DNA from: Bradyrhizobium sp. 1
Lineage (GTDB): Bacteria; Pseudomonadota; Alphaproteobacteria; Rhizobiales; Xanthobacteraceae
Assembly: GCF_023073315.1 (NCBI RefSeq)
Contig: NZ_JADPJH010000034.1
Span: 632,910 to 696,909 of the forward strand
Direction of reading: 5' to 3'
Length of the DNA stretch: 64,000 nucleotides
Below, piece by piece: positions 51,933-60,720 of this stretch. Both the position numbers and the translations under genes were made by a program. Below the pieces are notes generated by a model that saw only the letters and a list, made by a program, of their open reading frames with translations, searched no databases and was not told the origin of the DNA. How positions within the stretch are numbered: position 1 is the first letter of the stretch; the number at the start of each line of letters is the position of its first letter.

Positions 51933-52733
51933 ATGGCAGACGGCGAGCGGATCTTCGTCCAGGCGATCAGGCGCTATTGCGCGGCCCATGACATCGCGAT
52001 CGATATCCGCTCCGGTGGCTGGCTGATTGCGATGCGCCGGGGCGGTCAGCGGCACTTCGCGTTCGGCTATGACATCGGCCTCAACAGCGCCATTGCGCAT
52101 CGCCTCGCCAATGATAAATCGGCAACCGCCGAGGCGCTGACGCTGGAGGGTGTGCCCTCAATTCCTCATCACCTCTTCCTCAATCCAAAGCTGGGCAAGA
52201 ATATTGTTGGCCTCGCCTGGCGGGAGGCCATGCTTGAGCTGCTTGCCGACCATCCGCAGGGCGTGGTGGTGAAGCCGAACGAGGGGACATCGGGGCGCTC
52301 GGTGTTCAAGGTGACGACGGAGGCGGAGCTCGACCACGCGGCTGGGGAGGTTTTTTCGATGAGCGCCGGGCTCGTGATCTCGCCCTATGTCGCCATCGAG
52401 GACGAGGTCCGTGTGGTGCTGCTCGATGATGTGCCCCTCGTCGTCTATAGCAAGCAGCGTGGCGCGGATTGGCGACACAATCTCGATGCCGGCGCAAAGC
52501 CGGTGCTGATGGAGGACGGCGAGGCTCGAACGGCTTGCGTGAAGCTCGCCGCCGATGCCGCGAGCGCGATCGGCATCACCTTCGCATCGATCGACGTGGT
52601 GCGCGTCGATGACGAGTGGCGCGTGCTCGAGATCAATTCCGGCGTGATGATGGAAGCGCTGGCGAAGCTATATCCAGAGCTGGCGCAGGCGACGTATGAC
52701 GCGGCGCTGGACCGGGTGTTTGGGGAAAATTAG
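51933..52733 (+). CDS. ATP-grasp enzyme (RimK/cyanophycin-synthetase-like)
   Basis: A 266-residue ATP-grasp protein. It has the N-lobe VVVKPNEGTSGRSVFKVTT (ATP lid glycine loop and KPNxGTSG motif), VISPYVAIEDEVRVVLL, and the Mg-binding end ASIDVVRVDDEWRVLEINSGVMM. Sequence before residue 80 (FGYDIGLNSAIAHRLANDKSATAEALTLEGVP) is the substrate-side domain seen in cyanophycin-synthetase-like ligases. It makes a carboxylate-amine bond; substrates unknown. ATG 51933 follows AAGAAG. No operon partner. Confidence 0.88.
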   Translation: MADGERIFVQAIRRYCAAHDIAIDIRSGGWLIAMRRGGQRHFAFGYDIGLNSAIAHRLANDKSATAEALTLEGVPSIPHHLFLNPKLGKNIVGLAWREAMLELLADHPQGVVVKPNEGTSGRSVFKVTTEAELDHAAGEVFSMSAGLVISPYVAIEDEVRVVLLDDVPLVVYSKQRGADWRHNLDAGAKPVLMEDGEARTACVKLAADAASAIGITFASIDVVRVDDEWRVLEINSGVMMEALAKLYPELAQATYDAALDRVFGEN

Positions 52734-52754
52734 CAGCCGCGAGCACGGTGCAAT

Positions 52755-52901
52755 CCTTCTCCCCCTGTGGGAGAAGGTGGCGCGAAGCGCCGGATGAGGG
52801 GTTGCCTCAGCGAACTCGAATGAGAGTGGCACGCGCGGAGAGAATCCCTCACCCGTCTCGCCCCTACGCGGCGAGCCACCCTCTCCCGCAAGGGGAGAAG
52901 G
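52755..52901. repeat. Inverted-repeat element (CCTTCTCCCC type)
   Basis: Ends CCTTCTCCCC (52755-52764) and GGGGAGAAGG (52892-52901) with further complementary blocks (CCTTCTCCC/GGGAGAAGG, GGTGGC/GCCACC). It lies between convergent genes and may terminate both. Noncoding. Confidence 0.75.
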
Positions 52902-52918
52902 TGCACCGAGCTCGCCGC

Positions 52919-53839
52919 CTAATTATTCGCGCTGGCCGAATCGTCCATCGCCTTGAACGCCTCTTCCAATTGCAGCGAGATCGGCACGTTCAGCCGTTCG
53001 CCGGTTGGAAGCCTCGCCGTGAACCATTTGTTGTAAAGGGGCACGAGATCGCGGTTGGAGCCGAGCTTGCGGAAGGTGCGCTCGACCACGGCCGAGAGTT
53101 GCGGCTCGCCCTTGCGGAACATGATGCCGTAGGGATCGTAGGACAGATAATCGCCGGTGACGCGGAACTTGTCCTGTGCCTTGTGGCGCGCGATTAGGCC
53201 CGACAGGAGAATGTCGTCGGTCGCGAACGCATCGGCCTTGCCGTCGGCGAGCATCTGGAACGACTGCTCGTGATCGGCCCCGACGGCGATCTTCAGCCCT
53301 AGCGAGAGCTTCTTGTCGGCCGCCTGGATCGCCTGCTCGTTGGTGGTGCCCTTCGTCACCACGATGGTCTTGCCCTTCAGATCGGTCAGCGACTGGACGC
53401 TGGACGCCTTCGGCACCATCAGCTTGGTGCCGGCGACGAACATCAGCGGCGAGAACGCGACGCGCTTGCCGCGCTCGGCATTGGCCGTGGTCGAGCCGCA
53501 TTCCAGGTCGATCTTGTTCTGGAGCACCGCGTCGATGCGATCGTCCGAGGTGACCTTGACGTAGTCGATCTTCAGATTGGGATCGTCGATCTCGACGCCG
53601 ATCTCCTCGACGATGGCCTCGCACAATTCGAGGCTATACCCGATCGGGCGACCCGACTGGTCGAGGAAGGAGAACGGCGGCGAGCTTTCGCGATAGCCGA
53701 GCCGCACGGTGTGCGCAGTCTTGATGGCCGACAGCGACGGGCTAAGCCCTTCGCTGCCGCCGGTCTGGGCGGAGGCACCGTTTGCCAGCAGACATGCTGC
53801 CAGCAACAGGCCGCCCGAAATCGCCTTTGAAAGGTGCAT
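52919..53839 (-). CDS. Amino-acid ABC-type periplasmic binding protein (GltI-like)
   Basis: A 306-residue SBP_bac_3 protein with signal peptide residues 1-24 (ending ASAQ). VRLGYRESSPPFSFLDQSGRPIGYSLELCEAI is the ligand-binding opening and SDDRIDAVLQNKIDLECGSTTANAERG the hinge, as in glutamate/aspartate receptor GltI. No permease or ATPase lies beside it; instead it follows dctA by 12 bp. It may serve a distant ABC system or act as an orphan receptor. Ligand likely an acidic amino acid. Confidence 0.88.
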   Translation of the reverse strand: MHLSKAISGGLLLAACLLANGASAQTGGSEGLSPSLSAIKTAHTVRLGYRESSPPFSFLDQSGRPIGYSLELCEAIVEEIGVEIDDPNLKIDYVKVTSDDRIDAVLQNKIDLECGSTTANAERGKRVAFSPLMFVAGTKLMVPKASSVQSLTDLKGKTIVVTKGTTNEQAIQAADKKLSLGLKIAVGADHEQSFQMLADGKADAFATDDILLSGLIARHKAQDKFRVTGDYLSYDPYGIMFRKGEPQLSAVVERTFRKLGSNRDLVPLYNKWFTARLPTGERLNVPISLQLEEAFKAMDDSASANN

Positions 53840-53851
53840 GTCGCACTCCGA

Positions 53852-55147
53852 TCAATGGCCGGCCATCGCAGGCACTTCGCCGGGGATCATGTCGTCGGGC
53901 ACGCCGTCACCCGCTCCGAGCTCGTGCTCGGGCCCGAGCTCGCCTTCCCACTTCGCCACGACAGAGGTCGCCAGCGTGTTGCCGATCACGTTGGTGGCGC
54001 TGCGGCCCATGTCGAGGAAGGTGTCGATGCCCATGATCATCAACAAGCCCGCCTCGGGGATGCCGAACTGCGACAGCGTCGAGGCGATCACGACGAGGGA
54101 GGCGCGCGGCACGCCGGCGACGCCCTTGGAGGTGATCATCAGGGTTGCCAGCATCGCCAGCTGCGTCGAGAGCGACATCTCGATGTGATAGGTCTGCGCG
54201 ATGAAGATACTGGCGAAAGTGCAGTACATCATCGTGCCGTCGAGATTGAAGGAATAGCCGAGCGGCAGCACGAAGCTCGATATCCGCGACGAGGCGCCGA
54301 ACTTGTTCAGCCCCTCCAGCGTCTTCGGGTAGGCCGCTTCAGAGCTCGCGGTGGAGAACGCGATCATCAGCGGCTCGCGGATCAGCTTCAACAGATGGCT
54401 GTAGCGCGGTCCGATCACGACGAAGCCCACGATAACAAGGATGCCCCACAGGATCATCAGCGACAGATAGAAGCCGCCCATGAAGACGATGAGCTTCCAG
54501 AGCACCAGCAGGCCGTTCTTGGCGACGGTCGCGGTGATGGCGGCCCACACCGCGATCGGCGCGAACAGCATCACATAGCTCGTCACCTTCAGCATGATGT
54601 GGCCGATGTCGTCGATCAGTGCCAGGATCGGCTTGGAGCGCTCGGGCATCGAGCCCATCGCCACCGAGAAGAACACGGCGAAGATCACGATCTGCAAAAT
54701 CTCGTTCTGCGCCATCGCGTCCGCGATCGAGGTCGGGATCAGATGGGTCAGGAATTTCTCGAGCGAGAAGGCCGAGACCGGCAGGCCGGTCGATTGCCCC
54801 GCCGCGGGCAGCGTGCCCGGGAAGTTGGCGCCGGGCTGCAACAGGTTCACCATCACGAGGCCGAGCAGCAGCGAGATGAAGGAGGCGCTGATGAACCAGC
54901 CCATGGTCTTGGCGAAGATGCGGCCGAGCTTGGAGCCCGAGCCCATATGCGCGATGCCGCCGACCAGGGTCGCAAACACCAAAGGCGCGATGATCATCTT
55001 GATCAGGCGCAGGAAGATCACGGCGATCAAATTGATGGAGGAGGCCCAGTCGCCGCGCGTATCGGGCATGAAGTTGTAGATCGCCGAGCCCATGATGATG
55101 CCCAGCGCCATCGCGGCCAGAATGTATTGCGTAAACCTGTTCGACAT
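53852..55147 (-). CDS. dctA: C4-dicarboxylate/proton symporter (DctA)
   Basis: A 431-residue DAACS-family symporter. Eight helices and two re-entrant loops with the serine-rich tip STASSEAAYPKTLE, DGTMMYCTFASIFIAQ and VAGVPRASLVVIASTL, then the Na/Asp-site TNVIGNTLATSVVAKW near the C-terminus. DctA brings succinate, fumarate and malate into free-living cells and bacteroids. It leads the GltI-like gene in one operon. No sigma-54 promoter with intact GG/GC boxes was seen upstream, unlike classical DctBD-controlled dctA. GltP-type glutamate transport is the alternative. Confidence 0.9.
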   Translation of the reverse strand: MSNRFTQYILAAMALGIIMGSAIYNFMPDTRGDWASSINLIAVIFLRLIKMIIAPLVFATLVGGIAHMGSGSKLGRIFAKTMGWFISASFISLLLGLVMVNLLQPGANFPGTLPAAGQSTGLPVSAFSLEKFLTHLIPTSIADAMAQNEILQIVIFAVFFSVAMGSMPERSKPILALIDDIGHIMLKVTSYVMLFAPIAVWAAITATVAKNGLLVLWKLIVFMGGFYLSLMILWGILVIVGFVVIGPRYSHLLKLIREPLMIAFSTASSEAAYPKTLEGLNKFGASSRISSFVLPLGYSFNLDGTMMYCTFASIFIAQTYHIEMSLSTQLAMLATLMITSKGVAGVPRASLVVIASTLSQFGIPEAGLLMIMGIDTFLDMGRSATNVIGNTLATSVVAKWEGELGPEHELGAGDGVPDDMIPGEVPAMAGH

Positions 55148-55357
55148 CGAAACACCCCCACACCACCGATTGCTTCATGATGTCGCAGATATGACAACGA
55201 CGCAACACGCTTGGCGGGTGGCCGCTTGGGGAGGATGTTCCCGTTGCGAAACCGACGCCCACGATCTAGCCTTCACGCAGCGCACAACGAATGCGGCTTG
55301 CACGTTTTCTTTGCGGCAGCTGCATCAATAATCGTCAAATAAACGGAGGGAAACACC

Positions 55358-56359
55358 ATGAGCAGCAGCAGCAATCGTCAGATTCTTCTGGTGGAAAAGC
55401 CCAGCGGCAAGCTTGGCCCTGAACATTTCAGGATGGTCGAGGCGGCGATGCCGGAGCCGAAGGACGGTGAGGCCTTGCTGCGCGTGCGTTACATCTCGCT
55501 CGACGCCGCCAACCGCGCCTGGATGCATGGCGCGACCTATCGTTCAGCCGTCGAAGCCAACAGCGTGATGGCCGGCGGCGCCATCGCCGAGGTCGTGAGT
55601 TCGAACGCGCCGGGCCTCGCGCCCGGCGACATCGTATTCGGCGACACCGGCTGGCAGGAATATGCCGCGGTGCCGGCGAAGCATCTCACAAAAATGCCGA
55701 AGCTCGAGCCGATGACGCATCTGCTCAGCGTATTCGGCATCGCCGGCCTCACCGCCTATTTTGGGCTGCTGGAGATCGGCAAGCCGAAAGAGGGCGAGAC
55801 GGTCGTGGTGTCCGCGGCCGCGGGCTCGGTCGGCTCGATCGTCGGACAGATCGCCAAGATCAAGGGATGCCGCGTGATCGGCATCGCCGGCGGCGCGGAC
55901 AAGTGCAACTGGCTGACTAGCGAACTCGGCTTCGATGCCGCCGTCGACTACAAGGACGGCGCGGTGTTCAAGGCCTTGCGCGCGGCGGCGCCCAAAGGCA
56001 TCGACGTCTATTTCGACAATGTCGGCGGCGACATTCTGGAAGCCTGCCTGCCGCAGATGAACAATTACGGCCGCATCGCCTGCTGCGGCGCGATCTCGCA
56101 ATATGACGGAGCGCCCTCGGCGCACGGCCCGCGCGGCGTGCCCGGCCTGATCGTGGTGAAGCGGCTGGTCATGCAGGGCTTCATCGTGATGGACTATATG
56201 AAGGACAGTGCGCGCGCACTCGCCGACCTGCAAGGCTGGGTCAAGTCCGGCAAGTTGAAGGTGCAGGAAGACATCATCGACGGCCTCGAGAACACGCCGA
56301 AAGCATTGATCGGATTGCTCGCCGGCGAGAACCGCGGCAAGCGCATGGTCAAGCTCTAG
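55358..56359 (+). CDS. NADP-dependent MDR oxidoreductase
   Basis: A 333-residue medium-chain dehydrogenase/reductase without the zinc cysteines, of the leukotriene B4 12-hydroxydehydrogenase/CurA type. Cofactor motif SAAAGSVGSIVGQIAK, then GCRVIGIAGGADKC, and YFDNVGGDILEACLPQMN with the AxxGxxGxxxGxxA signature. These enzymes reduce alpha,beta-unsaturated carbonyls. GGAGGGAAACACC lies just before ATG 55358. Monocistronic, flanked by a repeat at 56373. Confidence 0.92.
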   Translation: MSSSSNRQILLVEKPSGKLGPEHFRMVEAAMPEPKDGEALLRVRYISLDAANRAWMHGATYRSAVEANSVMAGGAIAEVVSSNAPGLAPGDIVFGDTGWQEYAAVPAKHLTKMPKLEPMTHLLSVFGIAGLTAYFGLLEIGKPKEGETVVVSAAAGSVGSIVGQIAKIKGCRVIGIAGGADKCNWLTSELGFDAAVDYKDGAVFKALRAAAPKGIDVYFDNVGGDILEACLPQMNNYGRIACCGAISQYDGAPSAHGPRGVPGLIVVKRLVMQGFIVMDYMKDSARALADLQGWVKSGKLKVQEDIIDGLENTPKALIGLLAGENRGKRMVKL

Positions 56360-56372
56360 CGACGTATTGTTC

Positions 56373-56468
56373 GAGCATGATCTGCGCGCAAACGCGTTTC
56401 GCGTTTGTCGCGCGGGAAAACCGCTGCACACTTTGCGCTAACGCGGCCCTTCGGGTCCGGATCATGCT
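56373..56468. repeat. GAGCATGATC-GATCATGCT repeat, copy 2
   Basis: Second copy of the unit at 47668-47735, with the same core CACTTTGCGCTAACGCGGC and the same GATCATGC ends. It carries an extra internal palindrome (CGCGCAAACGCG ... CGCGTTTGTCGCG) between the left end and the core. Noncoding, 14 bp downstream of the MDR gene. Confidence 0.75.
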
Positions 56469-56611
56469 TACGTCGCAATTACAAAGGCATTATCTACTTG
56501 CGGTTGAGGTCGAGGCGGCCAATGATGCCGCACGCGGCATCACCCGCGACAATTGTTTGCATCACTTTTAATAAGACGTCGGCGTTACCGACAGGGCAGG
56601 AATTCACTCAA

Positions 56612-57445
56612 ATGTTCAACACGTTGAAACATGCTTCAACGCGCACCGCGTTGCTCGCCGCAACTCTCTTCGCAACTGCAGCAGGCGCATTCGCGCAGGC
56701 GCCGACCGAGGCTCAGAAGAGCGCCATCCGCTCCGCATGCCGCTCGGACTTCATGGCGCATTGCTCGAGCGTGACGCCCGGCGGCGTGGAAGCGTATCAA
56801 TGTCTCCAGAAGAACATGTCGAGCCTGTCGTCGGGATGCCAGACCGCGGTTCGCGCGGTCGAGCCGGCCGCGGCGCCCAAATCTGAACCTGCAAAGACCG
56901 AAGCGGCACCGGCTAAATCTGAACCGGCAAAGACGGAAGCAGCGCCGGCCGCCGAGCCCGCAGCCAAGCCGGCAGCTTCAGCCGCTCCAAAGGCCGCAGC
57001 CGCAAAGCCGCCGAGCAGCGCGCAGGTCGCCGCGGTCAAGAGCGCGTGCCGCGCCGATTATCCCAAAGTCTGCGCCAGCGTGCCGCCGGGCGGCGCCCCT
57101 GCGCTCGAATGCCTGGAGAAGAACAAGGCGAAGGTGTCGGCGGCCTGCGCGAAGGCCGTGACCGCCGCGACCGGTGGCGGCGGCCCAACAGCCGCAGCGC
57201 CAGCGGGCGGTGCTGCACCGGCTGCTGCAGCAGCACCGGCGGCCGCGCCCACCGTGATCGTGCTTCGTCCGCTGCGGCCGCGCGAAGAACTGTTCATCGT
57301 ACGCTCGGCCTGCGGCGCCGACATCCGCACGCTCTGCGCCGGCGTCGCACCCGGCGGCGGCCGTATCGTGCAATGCATCGCAAGCAATGCCGCGTCGCTG
57401 TCGCCCGGCTGCAAGGACGTGCTCGCCCCGTTCGCGGCGCGATAG
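56612..57445 (+). CDS. Periplasmic protein with three Cys-rich (GLG1-like) repeats
   Basis: A 277-residue exported protein. Signal peptide residues 1-28 (ending AFAQ). Three units of about 45 residues, near 36-80, 142-185 and 229-270, share the pattern (I/V)(R/K)SACxxDxxxxCxxVxPGGxxxxxCLxxNxxxxSxxC, with four or more cysteines each, resembling the GLG1 repeat. Linkers are Ala/Pro/Glu-rich and contain an exact tandem of KSEPAKTEAAPA. Function unknown; likely disulphide-bonded and envelope-located. The ATG at 56612 starts the signal peptide. Confidence 0.82.
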   Translation: MFNTLKHASTRTALLAATLFATAAGAFAQAPTEAQKSAIRSACRSDFMAHCSSVTPGGVEAYQCLQKNMSSLSSGCQTAVRAVEPAAAPKSEPAKTEAAPAKSEPAKTEAAPAAEPAAKPAASAAPKAAAAKPPSSAQVAAVKSACRADYPKVCASVPPGGAPALECLEKNKAKVSAACAKAVTAATGGGGPTAAAPAGGAAPAAAAAPAAAPTVIVLRPLRPREELFIVRSACGADIRTLCAGVAPGGGRIVQCIASNAASLSPGCKDVLAPFAAR

Positions 57446-57545
57446 CGCAACGCGCGATACTGATCGGCGGCCGCGCACGAATTTTCGCGCCCCTGTTGCG
57501 ACAAGCCTTCGCTGATATCGATTTCAATCAAGACAAGAGGACAAT

Positions 57546-57761
57546 ATGCGTTCATTGCTGCTCATCGCTCCCGCGCTCCTCGCTTTCGGCGCGACCATGA
57601 CCTTCGAGGCTGCCGACGCCAATGCGGTGGTGTGCGCCCGCGGCGTCTATCGCGCCGGTTGCGCCGGGCCGAACGGCGCCGTGGTGGTCCGCAGGCCGGT
57701 TCCGGTGGTCCGCTGCACCAGGGTGCTGGTGGACGGGGTCTACGTGAAGCGCTGCGTCTGA
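57546..57761 (+). CDS. Small secreted Cys-containing protein
   Basis: A 71-residue exported protein with a signal peptide (residues 1-27, ending ADANA) and a 44-residue mature chain holding four cysteines (VVCARGVYRAGCAGPNG, VVRCTRV, VKRCV). It follows the triple-repeat protein by 100 bp on the same strand. Family unnamed but the RGVYRAGCAGPNGAVV pattern is common in Bradyrhizobium. Followed by a terminator hairpin. Confidence 0.75.
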   Translation: MRSLLLIAPALLAFGATMTFEAADANAVVCARGVYRAGCAGPNGAVVVRRPVPVVRCTRVLVDGVYVKRCV

Positions 57762-57768
57762 CGCGCGA

Positions 57769-57800
57769 ATAGCCAAGCCGTCGCGGTTTGGCTATGATTT
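57769..57800 (+). terminator. Hairpin terminator after the small secreted gene
   Basis: Stem ATAGCCAAGCC (57769-57779) and GGTTTGGCTAT (57785-57795), one G-T pair, 5-nt loop, then GATTT. Confidence 0.6.
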
Positions 57801-57910
57801 GCAATGTCACTGCTTCGGACGCTCGCCATGCGCGCGTCCGGGCATGGGCTTTGGCGCGCCTTCGATAATTCCGCTGGCGTGGGAGGCCGGAGCCCATTAG
57901 GCTACCCCTA

Positions 57911-57932
57911 GATAGTAAGTATACTGTCAATT
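57911..57932. promoter_or_regulatory. MarR operator candidate A
   Basis: GTAAGTATACTGTCAATT upstream of the hydroxylase gene. The core AGTATACT (57918-57925) is palindromic, and AGTATACTGTCAAT is identical to the sequence in the isomerase/gentisate-dioxygenase promoter at 62058-62071. It lies 14 bp before the hydroxylase start, where a bound repressor would block transcription. Confidence 0.65.
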
Positions 57933-57945
57933 AGGGAGGCAGACG

Positions 57946-59097
57946 TTGCGGATCGCCGTGATTGGCGGGGGCCCCGGTGGGCTCTACTTCGCCTATCTCT
58001 GGAAGAAGCGTCACCCTGAGGATCAAGTCGACCTGTTCGAACAGAACCCGGCCGACGCGACCTGGGGCTTTGGCGTCGTGTTCTCCGACCAAGCGCTGGA
58101 ATTCTTGCGCGCGGACGATCCGGAGACGGTCGACGCGATCGCGCCGCATATGGAGAGCTGGGAGAACATCACGCTGAACCTCGCCGGCGACAACATCGCC
58201 ATCGACGGCGTCGGCTTCTCCTCGATCGGCCGGCTCGAGCTCTTGCAGTTCCTGCAGCAGCGCGCGCTCGATGCCGGCGTCACGCCGCGGTTCGACACCC
58301 AGATCCACGCAATCGACCAGCTCAACGGCCATGACCTCATCGTCGCCGCCGACGGGCTGAACTCGCTGGTGCGCCGCGCCTATGAGGGCGATTTCGGCAC
58401 GTCGCTGTCCTACTCGTCCAACAAGTTCGTCTGGTACGGCACCTCGAAGCGCTTCGACACGCTGTCCCAGACTTTCGTGAAGACCGACCGCGGCGCCTTC
58501 AACGCCCACCACTATCGCTACTCGCCGACCATGAGCACTTTCCTGGTCGAATGCGATCACGCGACGTGGCAGGCCTACGGCTTCGCCTACAAGGACGTCG
58601 AGCAGTCCAAGGGCGTCTGCGAGGAGGTGTTTGCCGACACGCTGGGCGGCCATTGCCTCGTCTCCAACAAATCGGTGTGGCGCAATTTCCCCTGGGTCTG
58701 GAACGAGCACTGGTCGTTCAAGAACATGGTGCTGATCGGCGATGCCCTGCACTCGGCGCATTTCTCGATCGGCTCGGGCACGCGGCTTGCGATCGAGGAT
58801 GCGATCGCATTGGTCAAGGCGCTGGAATCCGATGCGCATCTGACGACCGCGCTGCATCGCTACCAGGCCGCGCGAAAGCCGGTGGTGCAGAAGCTGGTCA
58901 ATGCCGCCCGCACCAGCGCCTTCTGGTACGAGCACTTCGCCCAGCACATGCAGCTCGATCCGGTGGACTTCGCCTACAGCTACATCACCCGCTCCGGGCG
59001 CATCGACGATGCACGCCTGCGCCATATGTCGCCCGCCTTCATGGCGCGTTACGAGGCCGCCAAAAACGGTGGAGACGACGGCGGGGATGCGACATGA
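57946..59097 (+). CDS. FAD-dependent aryl-CoA hydroxylase (salicylyl-CoA 5-hydroxylase type)
   Basis: A 383-residue flavin monooxygenase. Dinucleotide loop IAVIGGGPGGLYFAYLW at the N-terminus, the DG motif as AADGLNSLVRR, and the GD motif as MVLIGDALHSAHFSIGSGTRLAIEDA. The WGFGVVFSDQAL segment and the GDAxHSAHFSIGSGT form are those of salicylyl-CoA 5-hydroxylase and of the N-terminal half of 2-aminobenzoyl-CoA monooxygenase/reductase; here there is no Old-Yellow-Enzyme half. It uses a TTG start with GGGAGG at 7 bp. The stop overlaps the CoA-ligase ATG (ATGA). Gentisate genes nearby favour 5-hydroxylation of a 2-hydroxybenzoyl-CoA. Confidence 0.85.
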   Translation: MRIAVIGGGPGGLYFAYLWKKRHPEDQVDLFEQNPADATWGFGVVFSDQALEFLRADDPETVDAIAPHMESWENITLNLAGDNIAIDGVGFSSIGRLELLQFLQQRALDAGVTPRFDTQIHAIDQLNGHDLIVAADGLNSLVRRAYEGDFGTSLSYSSNKFVWYGTSKRFDTLSQTFVKTDRGAFNAHHYRYSPTMSTFLVECDHATWQAYGFAYKDVEQSKGVCEEVFADTLGGHCLVSNKSVWRNFPWVWNEHWSFKNMVLIGDALHSAHFSIGSGTRLAIEDAIALVKALESDAHLTTALHRYQAARKPVVQKLVNAARTSAFWYEHFAQHMQLDPVDFAYSYITRSGRIDDARLRHMSPAFMARYEAAKNGGDDGGDAT

Positions 59098-60707
59098 GCA
59101 GCGAAATTCGCGACCAGGTTTCCGCCGACAGCGCGGGCGCCCGCGAAATCGGCTTTGCCGTCCCGCAAACCTACAACGCCAGCCGTGTGCTGTTTGACAA
59201 TCTCGCCAAGGATCATGGCGACAGGCTCGCGCTGATCGGCCCGGCGGGCACGCGCACCTACGCAGAGCTCTGCACGGACGCTTGTCGGTGGGGCAATGGC
59301 TTCACCTCGCTGGGCCTGAAGCGCGGCGACCGCGTGCTGCTGTTCCTCGACGACACGCCGGCTTATCCTGCCGCCTTCTTCGGCGCGGTGCGCGCCGGTT
59401 TCGTGCCGCTGCTCATCAATACGCTGACGCCGCCGGATCTGCTGCAATTCTATCTCGCCGATTCCGGCGCGACGGTCGCAGTCGCCGAGTCCGAGTTCTC
59501 TACGCGCTTCAATGCCGAGGCTTGCAAGGACACGCGCCTGCGCACGCTGATCGTCGTCAACGGCGAGGTCGGCGATCACGCCGCGCCAGCGGCAGTTGGA
59601 GCGGCAAGCTGGCTCGCCCAATTTCCGACTGAGCTGGCCGAAGCCGACACCCATCGCAACGAGATGGCGTTCTGGATGTACTCCTCCGGCTCGACCGGCC
59701 GGCCCAAGGGCATCGTGCATCTCCAGCATGACATGGCCTATAGCGATGTCGCCTTCGCGCAGAACGTGCTGAAGCTGACGCCCGGTGACATCTGCTTCTC
59801 GGTGCCGAAGATTTTCTTCGCCTACGGTTTTGGCAATTCCGTCACCTTCCCGTTCTCGGCGGGAGCAGCGACGCTGCTGTTGCCGGGCCAGCCAAAGCCG
59901 GCGTCGATCTTCGCGGCCATCGAGCGGTACCAGCCGTCAGTCTTCTTCGGCCTACCGACGCTCTACACATCACTGACCAAGGCCGAAGGCGCGGACAAGA
60001 CGAACTTCTCGTCGCTTCGCATGTCGCTCTCCGCGGCCGAGGTACTCTCGGCCGAAGTCTTCAACGGCTGGAAAACTCTCACCGGGCTCGAAATCGTCGA
60101 AGGCCTCGGCTCGACCGAGGTGCTGCACATCTATCTCTCCAACCGCCCCGAACGGAAAAAGCTCGGCGCCGCGGGCTTGCGCGTGCCCGGCTACGAGGTC
60201 GCGCTGCGCGACAAGGACGGCCGCGACGTCGCCGACGACGAGGAAGGCATCTTGTGGGTGCGCGGCGATTCCAACACGCCGCTGTACTGGAACCGGCCGG
60301 ACAAGTCCGCCGAGACCATTCGCGAGGGCGGCTGGATCTACACCGGCGACCGCTTCGTCCGCGATGCCGACGGTTTTCACTTCTTCCGCGGCCGCGCCGA
60401 TGATCTGATCAAGATCTCGGGCCAATGGGTCTACCCGCTCGAGGTCGAGCTGTGCCTCGCCGATCATCCCGACATCCGCGAATGCGCGGTGTTCGCCGCC
60501 GAGCTGCCGGACCGGCGCATGACGCTGAAGGCGGCGGTGGTGATGAACAACCGCGCCTGCGATCAAGGCGAAGTGACACGAAAGCTGCAGGACTATGTGA
60601 AGGGCAAGCTCTTGCCCTACAAATATCCGCGCGAAGTGATCTTCATCGACGAGCTGCCGAAGACGGGCACGGGCAAGATCGACCGACAGGCGTTGTTGCG
60701 GATGTAG
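59094..60707 (+). CDS. Aryl-CoA ligase (benzoate-CoA ligase family)
   Basis: A 537-residue adenylate-forming enzyme. YNASRVLFDNL near residue 25 is the benzoate-CoA ligase family opening; A3 motif MYSSGSTGRPKGIVHLQHDM; A5 region EGLGSTEVLHIYLS; A7 YTGDRF; A8 RADDLIKISGQWVYPLEVE; A10 KTGTGKIDR with the catalytic Lys. Activates a (hydroxy)benzoate to its CoA ester. It is translationally coupled to the hydroxylase upstream, so it should make that enzyme's substrate. Exact ring substitution is unproven; salicylate is the simplest fit. Confidence 0.9.
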   Translation: MSSEIRDQVSADSAGAREIGFAVPQTYNASRVLFDNLAKDHGDRLALIGPAGTRTYAELCTDACRWGNGFTSLGLKRGDRVLLFLDDTPAYPAAFFGAVRAGFVPLLINTLTPPDLLQFYLADSGATVAVAESEFSTRFNAEACKDTRLRTLIVVNGEVGDHAAPAAVGAASWLAQFPTELAEADTHRNEMAFWMYSSGSTGRPKGIVHLQHDMAYSDVAFAQNVLKLTPGDICFSVPKIFFAYGFGNSVTFPFSAGAATLLLPGQPKPASIFAAIERYQPSVFFGLPTLYTSLTKAEGADKTNFSSLRMSLSAAEVLSAEVFNGWKTLTGLEIVEGLGSTEVLHIYLSNRPERKKLGAAGLRVPGYEVALRDKDGRDVADDEEGILWVRGDSNTPLYWNRPDKSAETIREGGWIYTGDRFVRDADGFHFFRGRADDLIKISGQWVYPLEVELCLADHPDIRECAVFAAELPDRRMTLKAAVVMNNRACDQGEVTRKLQDYVKGKLLPYKYPREVIFIDELPKTGTGKIDRQALLRM

Positions 60708-60720
60708 CAGCCGCGGTGCC

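Noticed and set aside
55148..55260. Sigma-54 promoter for dctA
   Set aside because: The closest match on the minus strand (GCCAAGCGTGTTGC) lacks the invariant GG of the -24 box.
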